Shown here: positions 8,312 through 17,408 of the stretch, in pieces
Position numbering within the stretch: the stretch's first letter is position 1
Layout: the number at the start of each line of letters is the position of its first letter
Origin: Sulfuricurvum sp.
GTDB taxonomy: Bacteria > Campylobacterota > Campylobacteria > Campylobacterales > Sulfurimonadaceae
Assembly: GCF_028712165.1 (NCBI RefSeq)
Contig: NZ_JAQTQR010000004.1
Location: forward strand, 7,102-58,470
Reading direction: 5' to 3'
Length of the DNA stretch: 51,369 bases
The notes under the pieces: generated by a model
The model's database searches: none
The model's input: the letters and a program-made list of their open reading frames with translations, nothing else
Told to the model about the DNA's origin: nothing
Made by a program: the position numbers and the translations under genes

Positions 8312-8741
8312 AGTCAAGTAATCCATTCACACAACTCTCGATCATCGAATAAACGTGCTCAAACCCTTCAAAACCGTCAAAAAAGTATGGATCGGGGACA
8401 TCTGCCCCCGCATGCCCGTAATCTCCCAATTTAACTAAGTTTGTACATCCCATCGTCTTGAGATCGTTATAGTTGCTTTGATCCAATGCGACGATCAGAT
8501 CAAAGCAGCTGAAATCGGCTTTGGTTACCTGACGGGCACGGAGAGTAGAAATATCGATGCGGTGATTACGGGCAACGGTGATTGAGTGTTTGCAGGGAGG
8601 CTCTCCGGCATGCCAGTGGCTCGTTCCGGCAGAGTCGACTGTGATGCTGTGGCCACCCTCTTCTATCAATACGCGTGCGACTCCTTCAGCAATCGGCGAA
8701 CGGCAGATATTTCCTAAACAGACAAAGAGAACGGATTTCAC
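8283..8741 (-). CDS. Low-molecular-weight protein-tyrosine phosphatase family
   Basis: The protein starts VKSVLFVCLGNICRSP, which contains the phosphate loop C-x5-R (CLGNICRS) at the very N-terminus, as in LMW phosphatases. The general-acid aspartate is in VPDPYFFDG near residue 120. I chose the GTG at 8741 (152 residues), because it gives the family N-terminus and overlaps the upstream gene's TGA as GTGA. A longer frame to 8840 would add 33 unrelated residues. It would dephosphorylate tyrosine, or possibly arginine, residues on proteins. The last nine residues, SVRPEPVEG, come from the palindromic repeat and are probably not ancestral. It is the last gene of the nrdB operon. Confidence 0.85.
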   Translation of the reverse strand: MKSVLFVCLGNICRSPIAEGVARVLIEEGGHSITVDSAGTSHWHAGEPPCKHSITVARNHRIDISTLRARQVTKADFSCFDLIVALDQSNYNDLKTMGCTNLVKLGDYGHAGADVPDPYFFDGFEGFEHVYSMIESCVNGLLDSVRPEPVEG

Positions 8742-9676
8742 TTTTTCTCCAGCAAACATAAAAAGAATCCGTCGATCGTATCGGTAGGTAAAATACGGAC
8801 ACCGTTTTGGATCCGTTCGTCGAAAATCTCTTTTCCCCACCGTTTTAAAGGCTTTTGAATGTTATCGAAGGGTAAGGTCAGGGGTAACGTATTTAAATGC
8901 TCTCCATGACGCTCTAAGAGGTGCTGAAGAGGGCTTTCGTTCTCTTCGGGAGAAAATGAACAGGTACAATAGAGCAATTTTCCACCGGGTTTGAGGGCAT
9001 CGAATGCGGAGAGGAGCAATCGGCGCTGGAGTTTTGAGGTCTCTTTGACTTTGTGAATGGTCCAAAACGACATCGATTTGGGTTCATGCGTTTTAAATCG
9101 CGCTTCCGAGGAACACGGTGCATCCAGGAGGATGCGGTCGAACATCTCGGGGCATTTTTTACCCACACTCCGTCCGTCGGTCATGTAGGTGTGAGCATTG
9201 GTAACCCCCTGGCTCTCCAGATTGTCGCGGAGACGGAAAAAGCGTTCGCGTGAGAGTTCTACCGCTGAGAGCCATCCGGTGTTTTCCATCATCCCTGCGA
9301 GCATCAGTGTTTTTCCTCCGGGTGCGGCGGCGAGATCGAGAACCGTCTCTTCGGGCTTTGGGGCGAGGATGAGCGGAGCGATCATGGAGGCGAGGTTCTG
9401 GATATAGAGCCTGCCGCCGTAAAACGGATCGCTCTGGGTGAGGCGGAGTTTGTCTTCGGGAGCGATGCGGTAGACTCCCTCCAGCCACCCTACCCGTTCA
9501 AACGATATACCTGCGGCATGCAGCTCCGCTTCGAGGGCTTCCGGAGTCGATTTGAGCGTATTGACCCGAAAGGTGACCTGTTTGGGAGAATCAAAAGTGC
9601 GGATAATGGCGTCAAACTGATCACGTGGAACAATCTGGGAGAGGCGCTCGACAAAAGCTTCAGGAAGGGTTGTCAT
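8738..9676 (-). CDS. RsmB/NOP (NSUN) family RNA cytosine-C5 methyltransferase
   Basis: This 312-residue SAM-dependent enzyme has the family motifs: VLDLAAAPGGKT (SAM binding, about residue 113), LDAPCSSEARF with the catalytic PC dipeptide (about 186), and LLYCTCSFSPEENE with the second conserved cysteine (about 235). It would methylate C5 of a cytosine in rRNA or tRNA. It is shorter than E. coli RsmB and lacks an N-terminal NusB-like domain, so it is closer to RsmF or archaeal-type members. Start and stop codons overlap both neighbours by four bases (ATGA at 9673-9676, GTGA at 8738-8741). Confidence 0.85.
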   Translation of the reverse strand: MTTLPEAFVERLSQIVPRDQFDAIIRTFDSPKQVTFRVNTLKSTPEALEAELHAAGISFERVGWLEGVYRIAPEDKLRLTQSDPFYGGRLYIQNLASMIAPLILAPKPEETVLDLAAAPGGKTLMLAGMMENTGWLSAVELSRERFFRLRDNLESQGVTNAHTYMTDGRSVGKKCPEMFDRILLDAPCSSEARFKTHEPKSMSFWTIHKVKETSKLQRRLLLSAFDALKPGGKLLYCTCSFSPEENESPLQHLLERHGEHLNTLPLTLPFDNIQKPLKRWGKEIFDERIQNGVRILPTDTIDGFFLCLLEKK

Positions 9677-10284
9677 CGTTTGCGTACCGCCATACGGACG
9701 ACGGAAGCGATTCCGATATGCCCTCTTCCCTCGTTGAGTTCCGTTTCGGTTTCGCAGAGTTCGAGTATGTCACAAGGTGTCTGCTCTAAAAGTGTGCGTA
9801 ATTCATCGGCAGTATAGAGAAGCGTTTCATCTTTGGGGCCGCCGGTTGTGCGCGGAAGCTGGTGAATGGAGAAAAACTCCCCCGCAAAAATGGCACCTGG
9901 TTTGAGATGGTCAATGACTTTTGAAAACACGTCACTGCGGAGCGGTTCAGCAAGGTGGAGAAAAGAACATAAAATCGCATCATAGTGTTCACCCGGCTCC
10001 CAGTCTTCCAAATCGGTGTGAATAAGGCTCAGGCTAAATCCAAGCGAGTGTGCCAAAGCTTCCGCTTTTGCCAAACCGATATCACTGGCATCGAGTGCGG
10101 TGACGGTATGACCCTTTGTCAACGCATAGGCGGCATTGCGCCCTTCTCCTTCGCCCAAAAAGAGGATGCTTTGTCCCTTCTCCAACGTGTCGATATGGGA
10201 GGCGACGTATTGATTCGGCTCTTTACCGTAAAAATACCCCTCTTTGGCAAAGCGTTCGTTCCAAAATTCGCGTTGATCACTCAT
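9673..10284 (-). CDS. Class I SAM-dependent methyltransferase (TehB/thiol-type)
   Basis: With the ATG at 10284 the product is 203 residues. This start overlaps the pcm stop as ATGA and gives [12 protein letters not shown], a usual opening for this family. A longer frame to 10320 would run into pcm coding sequence. [20 protein letters not shown] is the SAM-binding motif I (GxGxGRN), followed by VTALDAS and, later, ILCSFLHL. The family resembles small-molecule methyltransferases such as TehB. The substrate is not predictable. It sits in the middle of the nrdB operon with two other methyltransferases. Confidence 0.8.
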   Translation of the reverse strand: MSDQREFWNERFAKEGYFYGKEPNQYVASHIDTLEKGQSILFLGEGEGRNAAYALTKGHTVTALDASDIGLAKAEALAHSLGFSLSLIHTDLEDWEPGEHYDAILCSFLHLAEPLRSDVFSKVIDHLKPGAIFAGEFFSIHQLPRTTGGPKDETLLYTADELRTLLEQTPCDILELCETETELNEGRGHIGIASVVRMAVRKR

Positions 10285-10925
10285 CGTACCACTCCGTCTA
10301 GTACCGGAACAAAATCGCATACTTCGAGGGGATCTTCATGGATGACACCGCCTCGTTTCGTAAATCGGGTGATGACCTGCTCACGTCCTCGCTCCATCGG
10401 TGCCAAGAGGATCCCCCCTTCTCGCAGCTGATCAAAGAGTTTTTGTGGGATGACGCGTGCCGAAGCGGAGAATAAGATACGATCAAACGGGGCATACTGC
10501 TCCCAGCCGTTTTGTCCATCATCGGTTCGGGTGTGAATATTTCCTAAATGGAGGGTGCGAAAACGCTCTTTGGCTTCCAGCAGCAGCGATTCGATCCGCT
10601 CTATCGTAAAAACGCGGCGGAAAACTTTGGACAGCACTGCCGCCTGATAGCCGCTGCCGCATCCGATTTCGAGTACGCTGTCACATCCCTCTGGAGACAG
10701 ATACTGCGTCATTTTTGCGACCGTCAGCGGCGAGGAGATGTATTGCTGTGCACCGATCGGGAGTGCATCCAGACGATAGGCATTGTGCCGCATGGCAATC
10801 GGGACAAACATTTCACGATTGGTATGGACGATTGCCTCTTTGATATTGGCGCGAAGAGGAAATTTTTTAGCGATCTCTTCGGCCATCCGGGAGGTTTTAA
10901 TTATGGTGATTTTATCGATGCTCAT
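10281..10925 (-). CDS. pcm: Protein-L-isoaspartate O-methyltransferase
   Basis: The 214-residue protein carries the PCMT pattern. [19 protein letters not shown] and [17 protein letters not shown] form the N-terminal substrate region, [16 protein letters not shown] is SAM motif I, and [11 protein letters not shown] follows. It methylates abnormal isoaspartyl residues in aged proteins and starts their repair. Length and motif spacing are typical. It overlaps the genes on both sides by ATGA. The next gene upstream is a nitrilase-family hydrolase, so the two may be co-regulated as damage-repair functions. Confidence 0.93.
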   Translation of the reverse strand: MSIDKITIIKTSRMAEEIAKKFPLRANIKEAIVHTNREMFVPIAMRHNAYRLDALPIGAQQYISSPLTVAKMTQYLSPEGCDSVLEIGCGSGYQAAVLSKVFRRVFTIERIESLLLEAKERFRTLHLGNIHTRTDDGQNGWEQYAPFDRILFSASARVIPQKLFDQLREGGILLAPMERGREQVITRFTKRGGVIHEDPLEVCDFVPVLDGVVR

Positions 10926-11656
10926 TCGATTCCTACATTGAGATATCGGCGCATTGAGAGGACGGTGCGCTCTTCAAAATGCGAAGTTAAAAGTTCGGCT
11001 CCGTTGTTACGGATCTCCCCGCCGAAGGGGGTGATGATACCGCTCATGGCACTGGTATCCTCGTTGGACGCATCGGAGGCGATAACGTAGCATTGGTTCA
11101 TTATCGCAAGTGCGTTGGTTAAAGTGGTGAAATGATCTGCTCGGAGTTTTCCCCATTGAGCAGGGATCACGATGATATCGCACCCTTCCATCCGCTGCCA
11201 TAGTGTTTTAAACCGTAGCTCGAAACAGATGAGGATACCGATTGTAATCCCCTCAAATACAAAAGGGGTTATTGCACCCTCTTCTCCCGAAGTAAAATGT
11301 TCATGTTCGGCACCCAATGCAAAGAGTTTCACTTTGGCTTGACGGTGAAGAATCGTATCATCGTGAAGTGCATAGGCGACGTTGTAAAACTCATTCCCCT
11401 CTTTGGTAATCGCAGTGAGGATCAAAAGACGATTGGCTATACATTTACGCAGTTTTTCCAGTGCCACAGCGGTAAATGCCGCAGCTTCGTCAAAACGGTC
11501 ATACGCAAAGCCGCTGAGAGCAACTTCCGGAGCAACGATAATGGCATCTTCGGGAGATTGATCGATCAGTGAGATGAGACGGTCGAGATTTTTTTCAAAA
11601 CTCTTATCGGTCTCAAAACAAAGCGATACGATGGAGCGATTTTTAGAAGTCGTCAA
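10922..11656 (-). CDS. Carbon-nitrogen hydrolase (nitrilase superfamily)
   Basis: This 244-residue protein has the three catalytic parts of the nitrilase fold: Glu in [11 protein letters not shown] (about residue 43), Lys in [12 protein letters not shown] (about 108) and Cys in [11 protein letters not shown] (about 143). It should hydrolyse an amide such as deaminated glutathione, a carbamoyl compound or an omega-amide. The exact substrate is not visible. It overlaps the nrdB stop by 14 bases and the pcm start by 4, so it is translated from the nrdB message. It is slightly shorter than the usual 260-280 residues. Confidence 0.85.
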   Translation of the reverse strand: MTTSKNRSIVSLCFETDKSFEKNLDRLISLIDQSPEDAIIVAPEVALSGFAYDRFDEAAAFTAVALEKLRKCIANRLLILTAITKEGNEFYNVAYALHDDTILHRQAKVKLFALGAEHEHFTSGEEGAITPFVFEGITIGILICFELRFKTLWQRMEGCDIIVIPAQWGKLRADHFTTLTNALAIMNQCYVIASDASNEDTSAMSGIITPFGGEIRNNGAELLTSHFEERTVLSMRRYLNVGIE

Positions 11657-12662
11657 AGCTGAGGCTTCCTTTGGAATAGTTCGTCACGGTTCCCTCAAAG
11701 AAGTTCGTTTTTTGGTCGTTGAATTTCGAGAAATCATCCACCCATTTGATCGGATTGGCAACGTTGTAGAGCGGTTTTAGCCCGACTGCGCTAAGGCGGT
11801 TGTCGGCGAGATACTGGATGTATTGTTCCACGATTTCGTTGGTAAGACCCAAAATCTGCCCTTGGGTGATGTATTGACCCCATGCGACTTCCAATGCGAC
11901 CGCTTTGCGGAACATATCGTAGACCTCTTCGATGAGTGCTTCGGTGAACAGATCCGGACGTTCACGGCGCAAGGTATTGATAATGTTTTGGAACAAGACG
12001 AGATGGGTTACTTCGTCACGCTGGATAAAACGGATCATTTGGGCACTTCCGAGCATTTTTCCCGAACGTGCCAAGGTGTAGATGTAGGTAAATCCGCTGT
12101 AAAAGTAGATCCCCTCTAAAATTTGGTTTGCAAAACAGGCTTTGACAAAAGCGCTCTCGCTAGGGTCATTTGCAAGCTCGGTATAGCGCGCTGCGATCGA
12201 GTCATTTTTGGTTTTGAGCATCATGTCACGGCGCCAGAGGTCGTAAATCTCTTCAGAGTTTTGACTGATCGAGTCAACCATTACCGCGTAACTTTGGGAG
12301 TGAAGCGCCTCTTCGAAGCTTTGGCGTACCAAGATGAGGTTGATCTCCGGTGCCGTCACATACGGGTTGACGTTATCCATCAGGTTGTTGGTTTGGAGGC
12401 TGTCCATAAAAATAAGTTGTGAGAGCGCTTTGTCGTACGCGGTCTTTTCCATCTCGGTGAGGTATTTGTAGTCGACTGCATCACGGGTCATATCGACCTC
12501 TTTAGGGAACCATGTGTTGTTGAGCATCATCTCCCAGAGGTTATAGGCCCATTGGTATTTGATGTTGTTGAGCTCGAAAATACCGGTCGGATTACCACCG
12601 AAAATCTGTCGATCGTTTACATGTTCATTAGAGGCTGGATTGTAAATTTGTTTTCGCTTCAT
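11643..12662 (-). CDS. nrdB: Class Ia ribonucleoside-diphosphate reductase, beta subunit
   Basis: The 339-residue subunit forms the di-iron tyrosyl-radical cofactor used by NrdA. D87 (IFMDS), E118 and H121 (EEALHSQSY) align with the first-site metal ligands D84, E115 and H118 of E. coli, and Y125 aligns with radical tyrosine Y122. A second set of ligands is expected in the [17 protein letters not shown] and [10 protein letters not shown] segments. Because Y125 is present, this is the tyrosyl-radical type and not a Mn/Fe class Ic form. It is the first gene of a six-gene minus-strand operon and is divergent from the DUF748 gene. Confidence 0.95.
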   Translation of the reverse strand: MKRKQIYNPASNEHVNDRQIFGGNPTGIFELNNIKYQWAYNLWEMMLNNTWFPKEVDMTRDAVDYKYLTEMEKTAYDKALSQLIFMDSLQTNNLMDNVNPYVTAPEINLILVRQSFEEALHSQSYAVMVDSISQNSEEIYDLWRRDMMLKTKNDSIAARYTELANDPSESAFVKACFANQILEGIYFYSGFTYIYTLARSGKMLGSAQMIRFIQRDEVTHLVLFQNIINTLRRERPDLFTEALIEEVYDMFRKAVALEVAWGQYITQGQILGLTNEIVEQYIQYLADNRLSAVGLKPLYNVANPIKWVDDFSKFNDQKTNFFEGTVTNYSKGSLSFDDF

Positions 12663-12759
12663 TACGGCTATCCCTGTGTGCAGATAAAGTAGATGATTAT
12701 GTCGAAATATAGATTTAAGTATGATAAAATGAAAAGAGTTTTTCTATAGGGGTGACGAG

Positions 12760-15700
12760 ATGAATAAAGGGATAATCTTCAAATCGTTGGCAGCCAGTGT
12801 GGCGATTTACAGTGCGGCAGGTTTTTTCGGGGTTCCGTATCTTCTCAAAAACGTAGTTCCCCAAAAGGTGGATGAAGCGACTCAAGGGGGAAAACTCTCC
12901 ATAGAATCGGCATCTTTCAACCCGTTTACGTTTCATTTGAAACTTAAAAAGCTCTCCTTCAAAACACCACAAAATAGCGACTTTTTTGCCCTTAAGGCTT
13001 TTTCGATCAATCTCGACCCCACGGATTATTTGTGGCGCGGAGGTGTGGTCGTCAAAGATATCCGATTGAGCGAGCCTAAAATTACGATTCGCCGTGCTCA
13101 GAACGGAGATTTTAATTTCAAATGGCTTACTGAATTGGGTGGAGATGATAATAAAACGCAAGAGAAACCTTCCGAGCCTTTAGCACTTATCATCAAACAT
13201 TTTGCCTTGGATGAGGGAACGCTGGATTATAACGATTATTCGGACGGAAAAGCCTATAGTGTCGGATTGGGGCCGATTGGATTCAACCTCGATAACATCG
13301 ATCTGCGTCACCTGTCAAAAGCAAATGGGAAAATACGTATTTATGCAACGATCAATGAGGGGGGCTTTCTTGAACTGAAAAGTAAAGTCAATTCCCTCTC
13401 TCCTCTGACATTGGATGGAAGTGTAGCGTTTGATTCGGGAAAACTTTATACCCCGTGGCGCTATTTCAAAGAGAAGTTTCCGATCGAAGTGGCAGACGGG
13501 ACAGCAAGCTTCGGATTTGATTACCGCTTTAACAGCAATGATATCAACGCGACCGAACTCTCGAATCTCCATTTTGAAATGGACAAATTGCGTGTGATCC
13601 CAAAAGGGGAAGATCGCAATCTCCTCACCCTCGCTTCGCTCAAAGTGACACATGGAAATGTCCAGCCTCTGCGAAAGATTTTTAATGCTGAGTCTCTTAG
13701 TGTAGGGGGAATCAATCTGGCTGCGCAACGATCTCACGAGGGGAAAATTGACTGGATAGAATATGTTGATCAGATCCAAAAAGCATTCCCTGAAGATGAA
13801 AATGAGACTAAAGTGCCGTGGCATTTCGCGTTGGGAAGTGTGAACGTCGAGAATGTAGGGCTGCAGTGGAACGACCTTGCACCGCGTGAACCGTACACGG
13901 CGAGTGTGAATAACTTTTCGCTTCACACCGGAGCGCTCAGCAGTGATGAAAATACTCCGCTGACACTTTCTTTGGGGACGGATGCTATACACGTTACACG
14001 CAAAAGTGACAATGTTCAGGCTTTCGGTATCGAGGGTATCGGAGTGGAAGGGATAGAGGTCAATCGCTTCGCGCATAGGGCAACAGTGAAGAGCGTTTCG
14101 ATTTCCAAACCGACAGCATCTTTAAAACGGCTCAAAGACGGTTCTATCGATGTGACGCACTATCTTTATTCATCGCCACAGAAAGCCGAGTCCGAGCCTT
14201 CTGCTCCTTGGGATTATCAACTGGATGAAATTAGTCTTCATGACGGAGCCCTTGGATTTATCGATGAGGTTCCTCACAAAAACGTAGCGTTGAATTTTGA
14301 TCAGTTGAACGGGGGTATTCGATATTTTAGCAGCGATGCGAAGGCTAAAAATGATATTTCCCTTTCGACAAGGGTGAATGAAAAAGGATTGTTGGAACTC
14401 AAAGGGGATTTGGTTCGTGCACCGCTTCGCAGTAACGGAACATTTGCACTCAAAGGGATCGATTTATCGATTTTTGATCCGTATCTCGAGCCTGCCAGTT
14501 ATGCATCTTTACGCAGAGGGATGTTGGCGGTTACAGGAAATTATGACTTTACCCCGGCAAAAACGGCGGTTAAAGGGAAAGTAGCGCTTAGCGATTGGGT
14601 TGTGAACGATACGAGAGACGATAGTGTGCTGTTGGGGTGGCAGAATATCGGTGCAACCCCGTTTGTGTATGCCTATCCCGACAACCGGCTTAAAATCAAT
14701 CAGTTGGCGATTGACGGGTTTTATACGAATGCTTTGATTGATTCGAAAAAAGTTTTGAACTATTCTACGTTGAGTAAAAAAAGTGCAAGTGATTCCAACA
14801 CAACAAAATCTTCCGGGAACCCTTTTGGTCTCGATATTGTCAAATTGGTATTACGCGACAGTAGTGCCAATTTCAGCGATATGTCTTTGCCTCTGCCGTT
14901 TAAAACCTACATCCATGATTTGGAAGGTTCGGTACTGGGAATTTCGACGACTAAAGACGTAACGACGTTTGTAAAACTTCGCGGGGGGGTCGATCAGTAT
15001 GGACTGGCAAAAATCGACGGACAGATCAATACTGCCGCCCCTAAAAAATATACCGATATCAAAGTGGCATTCGACAATCTTGAACTCAAAAGCTATACCC
15101 CGTATTCCCTCGAATTTTTGGGATATAAAATTGACGGCGGTAAACTCTTTTTAAATCTTGGATACAAAATTGATCAGGGACAAATGAACGGCGATAACAA
15201 GGTAGTTATCAAACAGATTGAACTGGGTGCTGAGAAAGAGGGGGGATCACCGTGGCCGATGCGCCTGGTCGTAGCATTGCTTGAAGACAGCGAAGGGATC
15301 ATTGATGTTAATCTTCCTGTCGAAGGGGATGTGAATAAGCCTGACTTCAAATACGGCAGCGTCGTTTGGCAGGTCATTAAAAATCTATTTACCAAAGCGG
15401 TAACATCGCCGTTTCGTTTGTTGAGTTCTATGCTGGGGATTGAAAACGATAAGCTCTCTTCGATCGATTTTGAAGGGGGGTCATCCGTTCTTCAGCCTCC
15501 TCAGATCGAAAAACTCGATCAGATCGCCGCGATGCTAGAAAAACGTCCTAAACTGTCATTGAATATCTATGGTGGCTGGGATGCAGTTTCCGACACACAT
15601 GCGCTAAAAGCAAAAAAACTGGTTCAAGCAGCACTCAAACGGAATAAAGATTTAAAAATTGATACCCCTCAGGCAATGAGCCTAGATCTTCTCGAAGATA

Positions 15701-16005
15701 TGGCGGATGATTCTTTGGATTCCAAAGAACTTAAAGCAATTAAGAACAATTTGGAAGAAAAATATCCGGAAGAGGCGGCATTTGTTCGTCATTACAGTGA
15801 TGTATTGATCGAGAAACTTATTGCGATTCAAACACTTGCACCGGAAGAGACACAGCTATTGGCGCATCAGCGTTCCGAAGGGATACGGGCATATCTTCTG
15901 AAAAATGCAGGTCTCGAAAAACGGCTGATAGTTAAAGGGGAAGAAGCTGCCAAATCATCTGCGTCAGGAGAGATTCCGACTCGGCTTGAGATCGTTGTCC
16001 CATAA
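12760..16005 (+). CDS. Large DUF748/AsmA-like envelope protein
   Basis: This 1081-residue protein has an N-terminal hydrophobic anchor (about residues 8-30, SLAASVAIYSAAGFFGVPYLL) followed by a long beta-rich body, as in the AsmA/TamB-like DUF748 family. The conserved opening includes LSIESASFNPFTFHLKLKKL and LRDIRL-like repeats. Near residues 790-900, repeated LFLNLGYKIDQGQM and DVNLPVEGDVNKPDF segments match the DUF748 C-terminal part. The tail (about 905-1081) resembles an OmpA-like region (IDFEGGSSVLQPPQIEKLDQIA). Related proteins bridge the periplasm and move phospholipids, so an envelope lipid-transport role is plausible but inferred. The RBS is GGGGTGACGAG. Confidence 0.8.
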   Translation: MNKGIIFKSLAASVAIYSAAGFFGVPYLLKNVVPQKVDEATQGGKLSIESASFNPFTFHLKLKKLSFKTPQNSDFFALKAFSINLDPTDYLWRGGVVVKDIRLSEPKITIRRAQNGDFNFKWLTELGGDDNKTQEKPSEPLALIIKHFALDEGTLDYNDYSDGKAYSVGLGPIGFNLDNIDLRHLSKANGKIRIYATINEGGFLELKSKVNSLSPLTLDGSVAFDSGKLYTPWRYFKEKFPIEVADGTASFGFDYRFNSNDINATELSNLHFEMDKLRVIPKGEDRNLLTLASLKVTHGNVQPLRKIFNAESLSVGGINLAAQRSHEGKIDWIEYVDQIQKAFPEDENETKVPWHFALGSVNVENVGLQWNDLAPREPYTASVNNFSLHTGALSSDENTPLTLSLGTDAIHVTRKSDNVQAFGIEGIGVEGIEVNRFAHRATVKSVSISKPTASLKRLKDGSIDVTHYLYSSPQKAESEPSAPWDYQLDEISLHDGALGFIDEVPHKNVALNFDQLNGGIRYFSSDAKAKNDISLSTRVNEKGLLELKGDLVRAPLRSNGTFALKGIDLSIFDPYLEPASYASLRRGMLAVTGNYDFTPAKTAVKGKVALSDWVVNDTRDDSVLLGWQNIGATPFVYAYPDNRLKINQLAIDGFYTNALIDSKKVLNYSTLSKKSASDSNTTKSSGNPFGLDIVKLVLRDSSANFSDMSLPLPFKTYIHDLEGSVLGISTTKDVTTFVKLRGGVDQYGLAKIDGQINTAAPKKYTDIKVAFDNLELKSYTPYSLEFLGYKIDGGKLFLNLGYKIDQGQMNGDNKVVIKQIELGAEKEGGSPWPMRLVVALLEDSEGIIDVNLPVEGDVNKPDFKYGSVVWQVIKNLFTKAVTSPFRLLSSMLGIENDKLSSIDFEGGSSVLQPPQIEKLDQIAAMLEKRPKLSLNIYGGWDAVSDTHALKAKKLVQAALKRNKDLKIDTPQAMSLDLLEDMADDSLDSKELKAIKNNLEEKYPEEAAFVRHYSDVLIEKLIAIQTLAPEETQLLAHQRSEGIRAYLLKNAGLEKRLIVKGEEAAKSSASGEIPTRLEIVVP

Positions 16006-16057
16006 CGGTTAATATTTAGTTCAATCGGGCTTATTTTTAAATTTGTCCGATTCATCC

Positions 16058-16063
16058 TATAAT
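16058..16063 (+). promoter_or_regulatory. Probable -10 element for the YeiH-type transporter gene
   Basis: TATAAT lies 30 bases before the ATG at 16093. No consensus -35 is visible 17 bases upstream, where the sequence is a T/A run. Just before it, AATCGGGC (16023-16030) and GTCCGATT (16045-16052) can pair around a 14-base AT-rich loop and may end transcription of the preceding gene, although there is no following T-tract. Confidence 0.4.
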
Positions 16064-16092
16064 GTCATAAAATAAATTTTATAGGAGAAGCT

Positions 16093-17196
16093 ATGCCGTT
16101 TTCACCCGCAAAGCGTAAAGGTACCCTCAGCGGTATCCTGTTTGTCGCTATCTTTGCCGCTGCCGCAACGATGATCGCCGACATCGGTATTATTAAAAAT
16201 CTTGGAATTTCACCGTTAGTAGTGGGGATTGTATTGGGGATCTTTTTTGCCAATACCCTGCATAACCGTATCCCTTCCGTTTGGGAAGGGGGGATTACCT
16301 TTTCCGGTAAGAAGATTCTCCGTTTTGCAATCGTGTTTTACGGTTTTCGGATTACATTTCAGCAAATCGAGCAAGTGGGAATAGAGGGATTTATGGTCTC
16401 TTTGATCATGCTTTCTACCACATTTATTCTCGGAACTTTTTTATCTCAAAAGTTTTTTAAACTTGATCGCGACACGTCAATGCTGACTGCCGCCGGTGCA
16501 TCGGTATGCGGCGCGGCAGCAGTCTTGGCAACCGAGCCGGTACTAAAAAGTGAAGAGCACAAGGCTGCAATCGCTGTATCCATGGTCGTTCTTTTTGGAA
16601 CCATCTCCATGTTTTTGTATCCTGTACTGTATGCTGCTATCATCGTTCCTGCCACAGGCTTTTTACATATGGACCCTTCAACGTTTGGAATGTATGTAGG
16701 CGGTACAATCCATGAAGTAGCTCAAGTTGTAGCTGTACCTGCATCTATTCCGGGTGCCGATCAATCAATGGCAAATACAGCGGTTATTGTTAAAATGACG
16801 CGTGTTATTTTGATCGCTCCGATGTTGATTGTATTGGGAATCTATCTCTCATATGCAGCTAAGAAAAGCGGAACAACCGGAGGCGGTGTTAAACTGGTGA
16901 TCCCTTGGTTCGCCGTTTATTTTATCGGTATGGCCGGCGTTAATTCACTTATCCTGAATTTTACAGATGCACATGCGGGTGAAGCGATTGCAACAACAAT
17001 CAGTTCTGCGATCGCAAATATCAATATGGTCGATACGTTCTTGCTAACGATGGCAATGACGGCTCTTGGAATGGGAACACGGTTCTCAAAATTCAAAGGG
17101 TTGGGATTGGCTCCTATTTATGCGGCAGGTTCCATGTTTATCTGGTTGGTAGTGGGCGGTTTCGTTATTACCCAATGGGTTGTAGCAACGTTTTAA
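16093..17196 (+). CDS. YeiH/UPF0324 family putative sulfate exporter
   Basis: The 367-residue integral membrane protein has about ten hydrophobic helices and the family hallmarks: LGISPLVVGIVLGIFFANTL near the start, GKKILRFAIVFYGFRITFQQI (about 75-95), and TAAGASVCGAAAVLATEPVL (about 135-155). A conserved GGTIHEVAQVVA stretch is at about 210-222. These proteins are named putative sulfate exporters in databases, but the substrate is poorly tested. In a sulfur-oxidising bacterium, export of a sulfur oxyanion would make sense, which is inference from presumed lifestyle. The RBS is TAGGAGAAG. It appears to be transcribed alone. Confidence 0.85.
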   Translation: MPFSPAKRKGTLSGILFVAIFAAAATMIADIGIIKNLGISPLVVGIVLGIFFANTLHNRIPSVWEGGITFSGKKILRFAIVFYGFRITFQQIEQVGIEGFMVSLIMLSTTFILGTFLSQKFFKLDRDTSMLTAAGASVCGAAAVLATEPVLKSEEHKAAIAVSMVVLFGTISMFLYPVLYAAIIVPATGFLHMDPSTFGMYVGGTIHEVAQVVAVPASIPGADQSMANTAVIVKMTRVILIAPMLIVLGIYLSYAAKKSGTTGGGVKLVIPWFAVYFIGMAGVNSLILNFTDAHAGEAIATTISSAIANINMVDTFLLTMAMTALGMGTRFSKFKGLGLAPIYAAGSMFIWLVVGGFVITQWVVATF

Positions 17197-17206
17197 TTTC
17201 TTCCTC

Positions 17207-17272
17207 GGGGGAACCCCCCCCGCTTCATTTCAGGCTTTTAAACTCTATGGCAAATATTTTAAAAGCATAGAG
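17207..17272 (+). other. Intergenic structured RNA candidate: G/C hairpin plus interleaved inverted repeats
   Basis: GGGGG (17207-17211) faces C8 (17214-17221) and can form a compact hairpin just after the transporter gene, with no strong T-tract. Downstream, GCTTTTAAA (17234-17242) pairs with TTTAAAAGC (17258-17266), while CTCTATG (17243-17249) pairs with CATAGAG (17266-17272). The four arms are in the order a, b, a', b', so the two stems are either alternative or a pseudoknot. Base 17266 is shared. Function is unknown. Confidence 0.35.
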
Positions 17273-17408
17273 ATACTTCACGATCAGTTCAATTTTTTCA
17301 AATTCAGATATGACAACAGCGCAATGAACAATTGTATAAATTTTACACTTGTCACAGTGTTCATCTATGAATGTTACCGATTACAATATCATGAAAAAAA
17401 TGAGTCTC

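Noticed and set aside
8741-8840. Extended N-terminus of the LMW phosphatase
   Set aside because: The extra 33 residues overlap the upstream methyltransferase and are not family-like; the GTG at 8741 gives the conserved start.
10548-11090. 180-residue open frame opposite pcm and the nitrilase gene
   Set aside because: No motif, and it covers two well-supported genes on the other strand.
13315-14076. Long open frame on the minus strand inside the DUF748 gene
   Set aside because: It lies opposite a clear coding gene, has no ribosome-binding site or family features, and looks like a shadow of codon bias on the plus strand.
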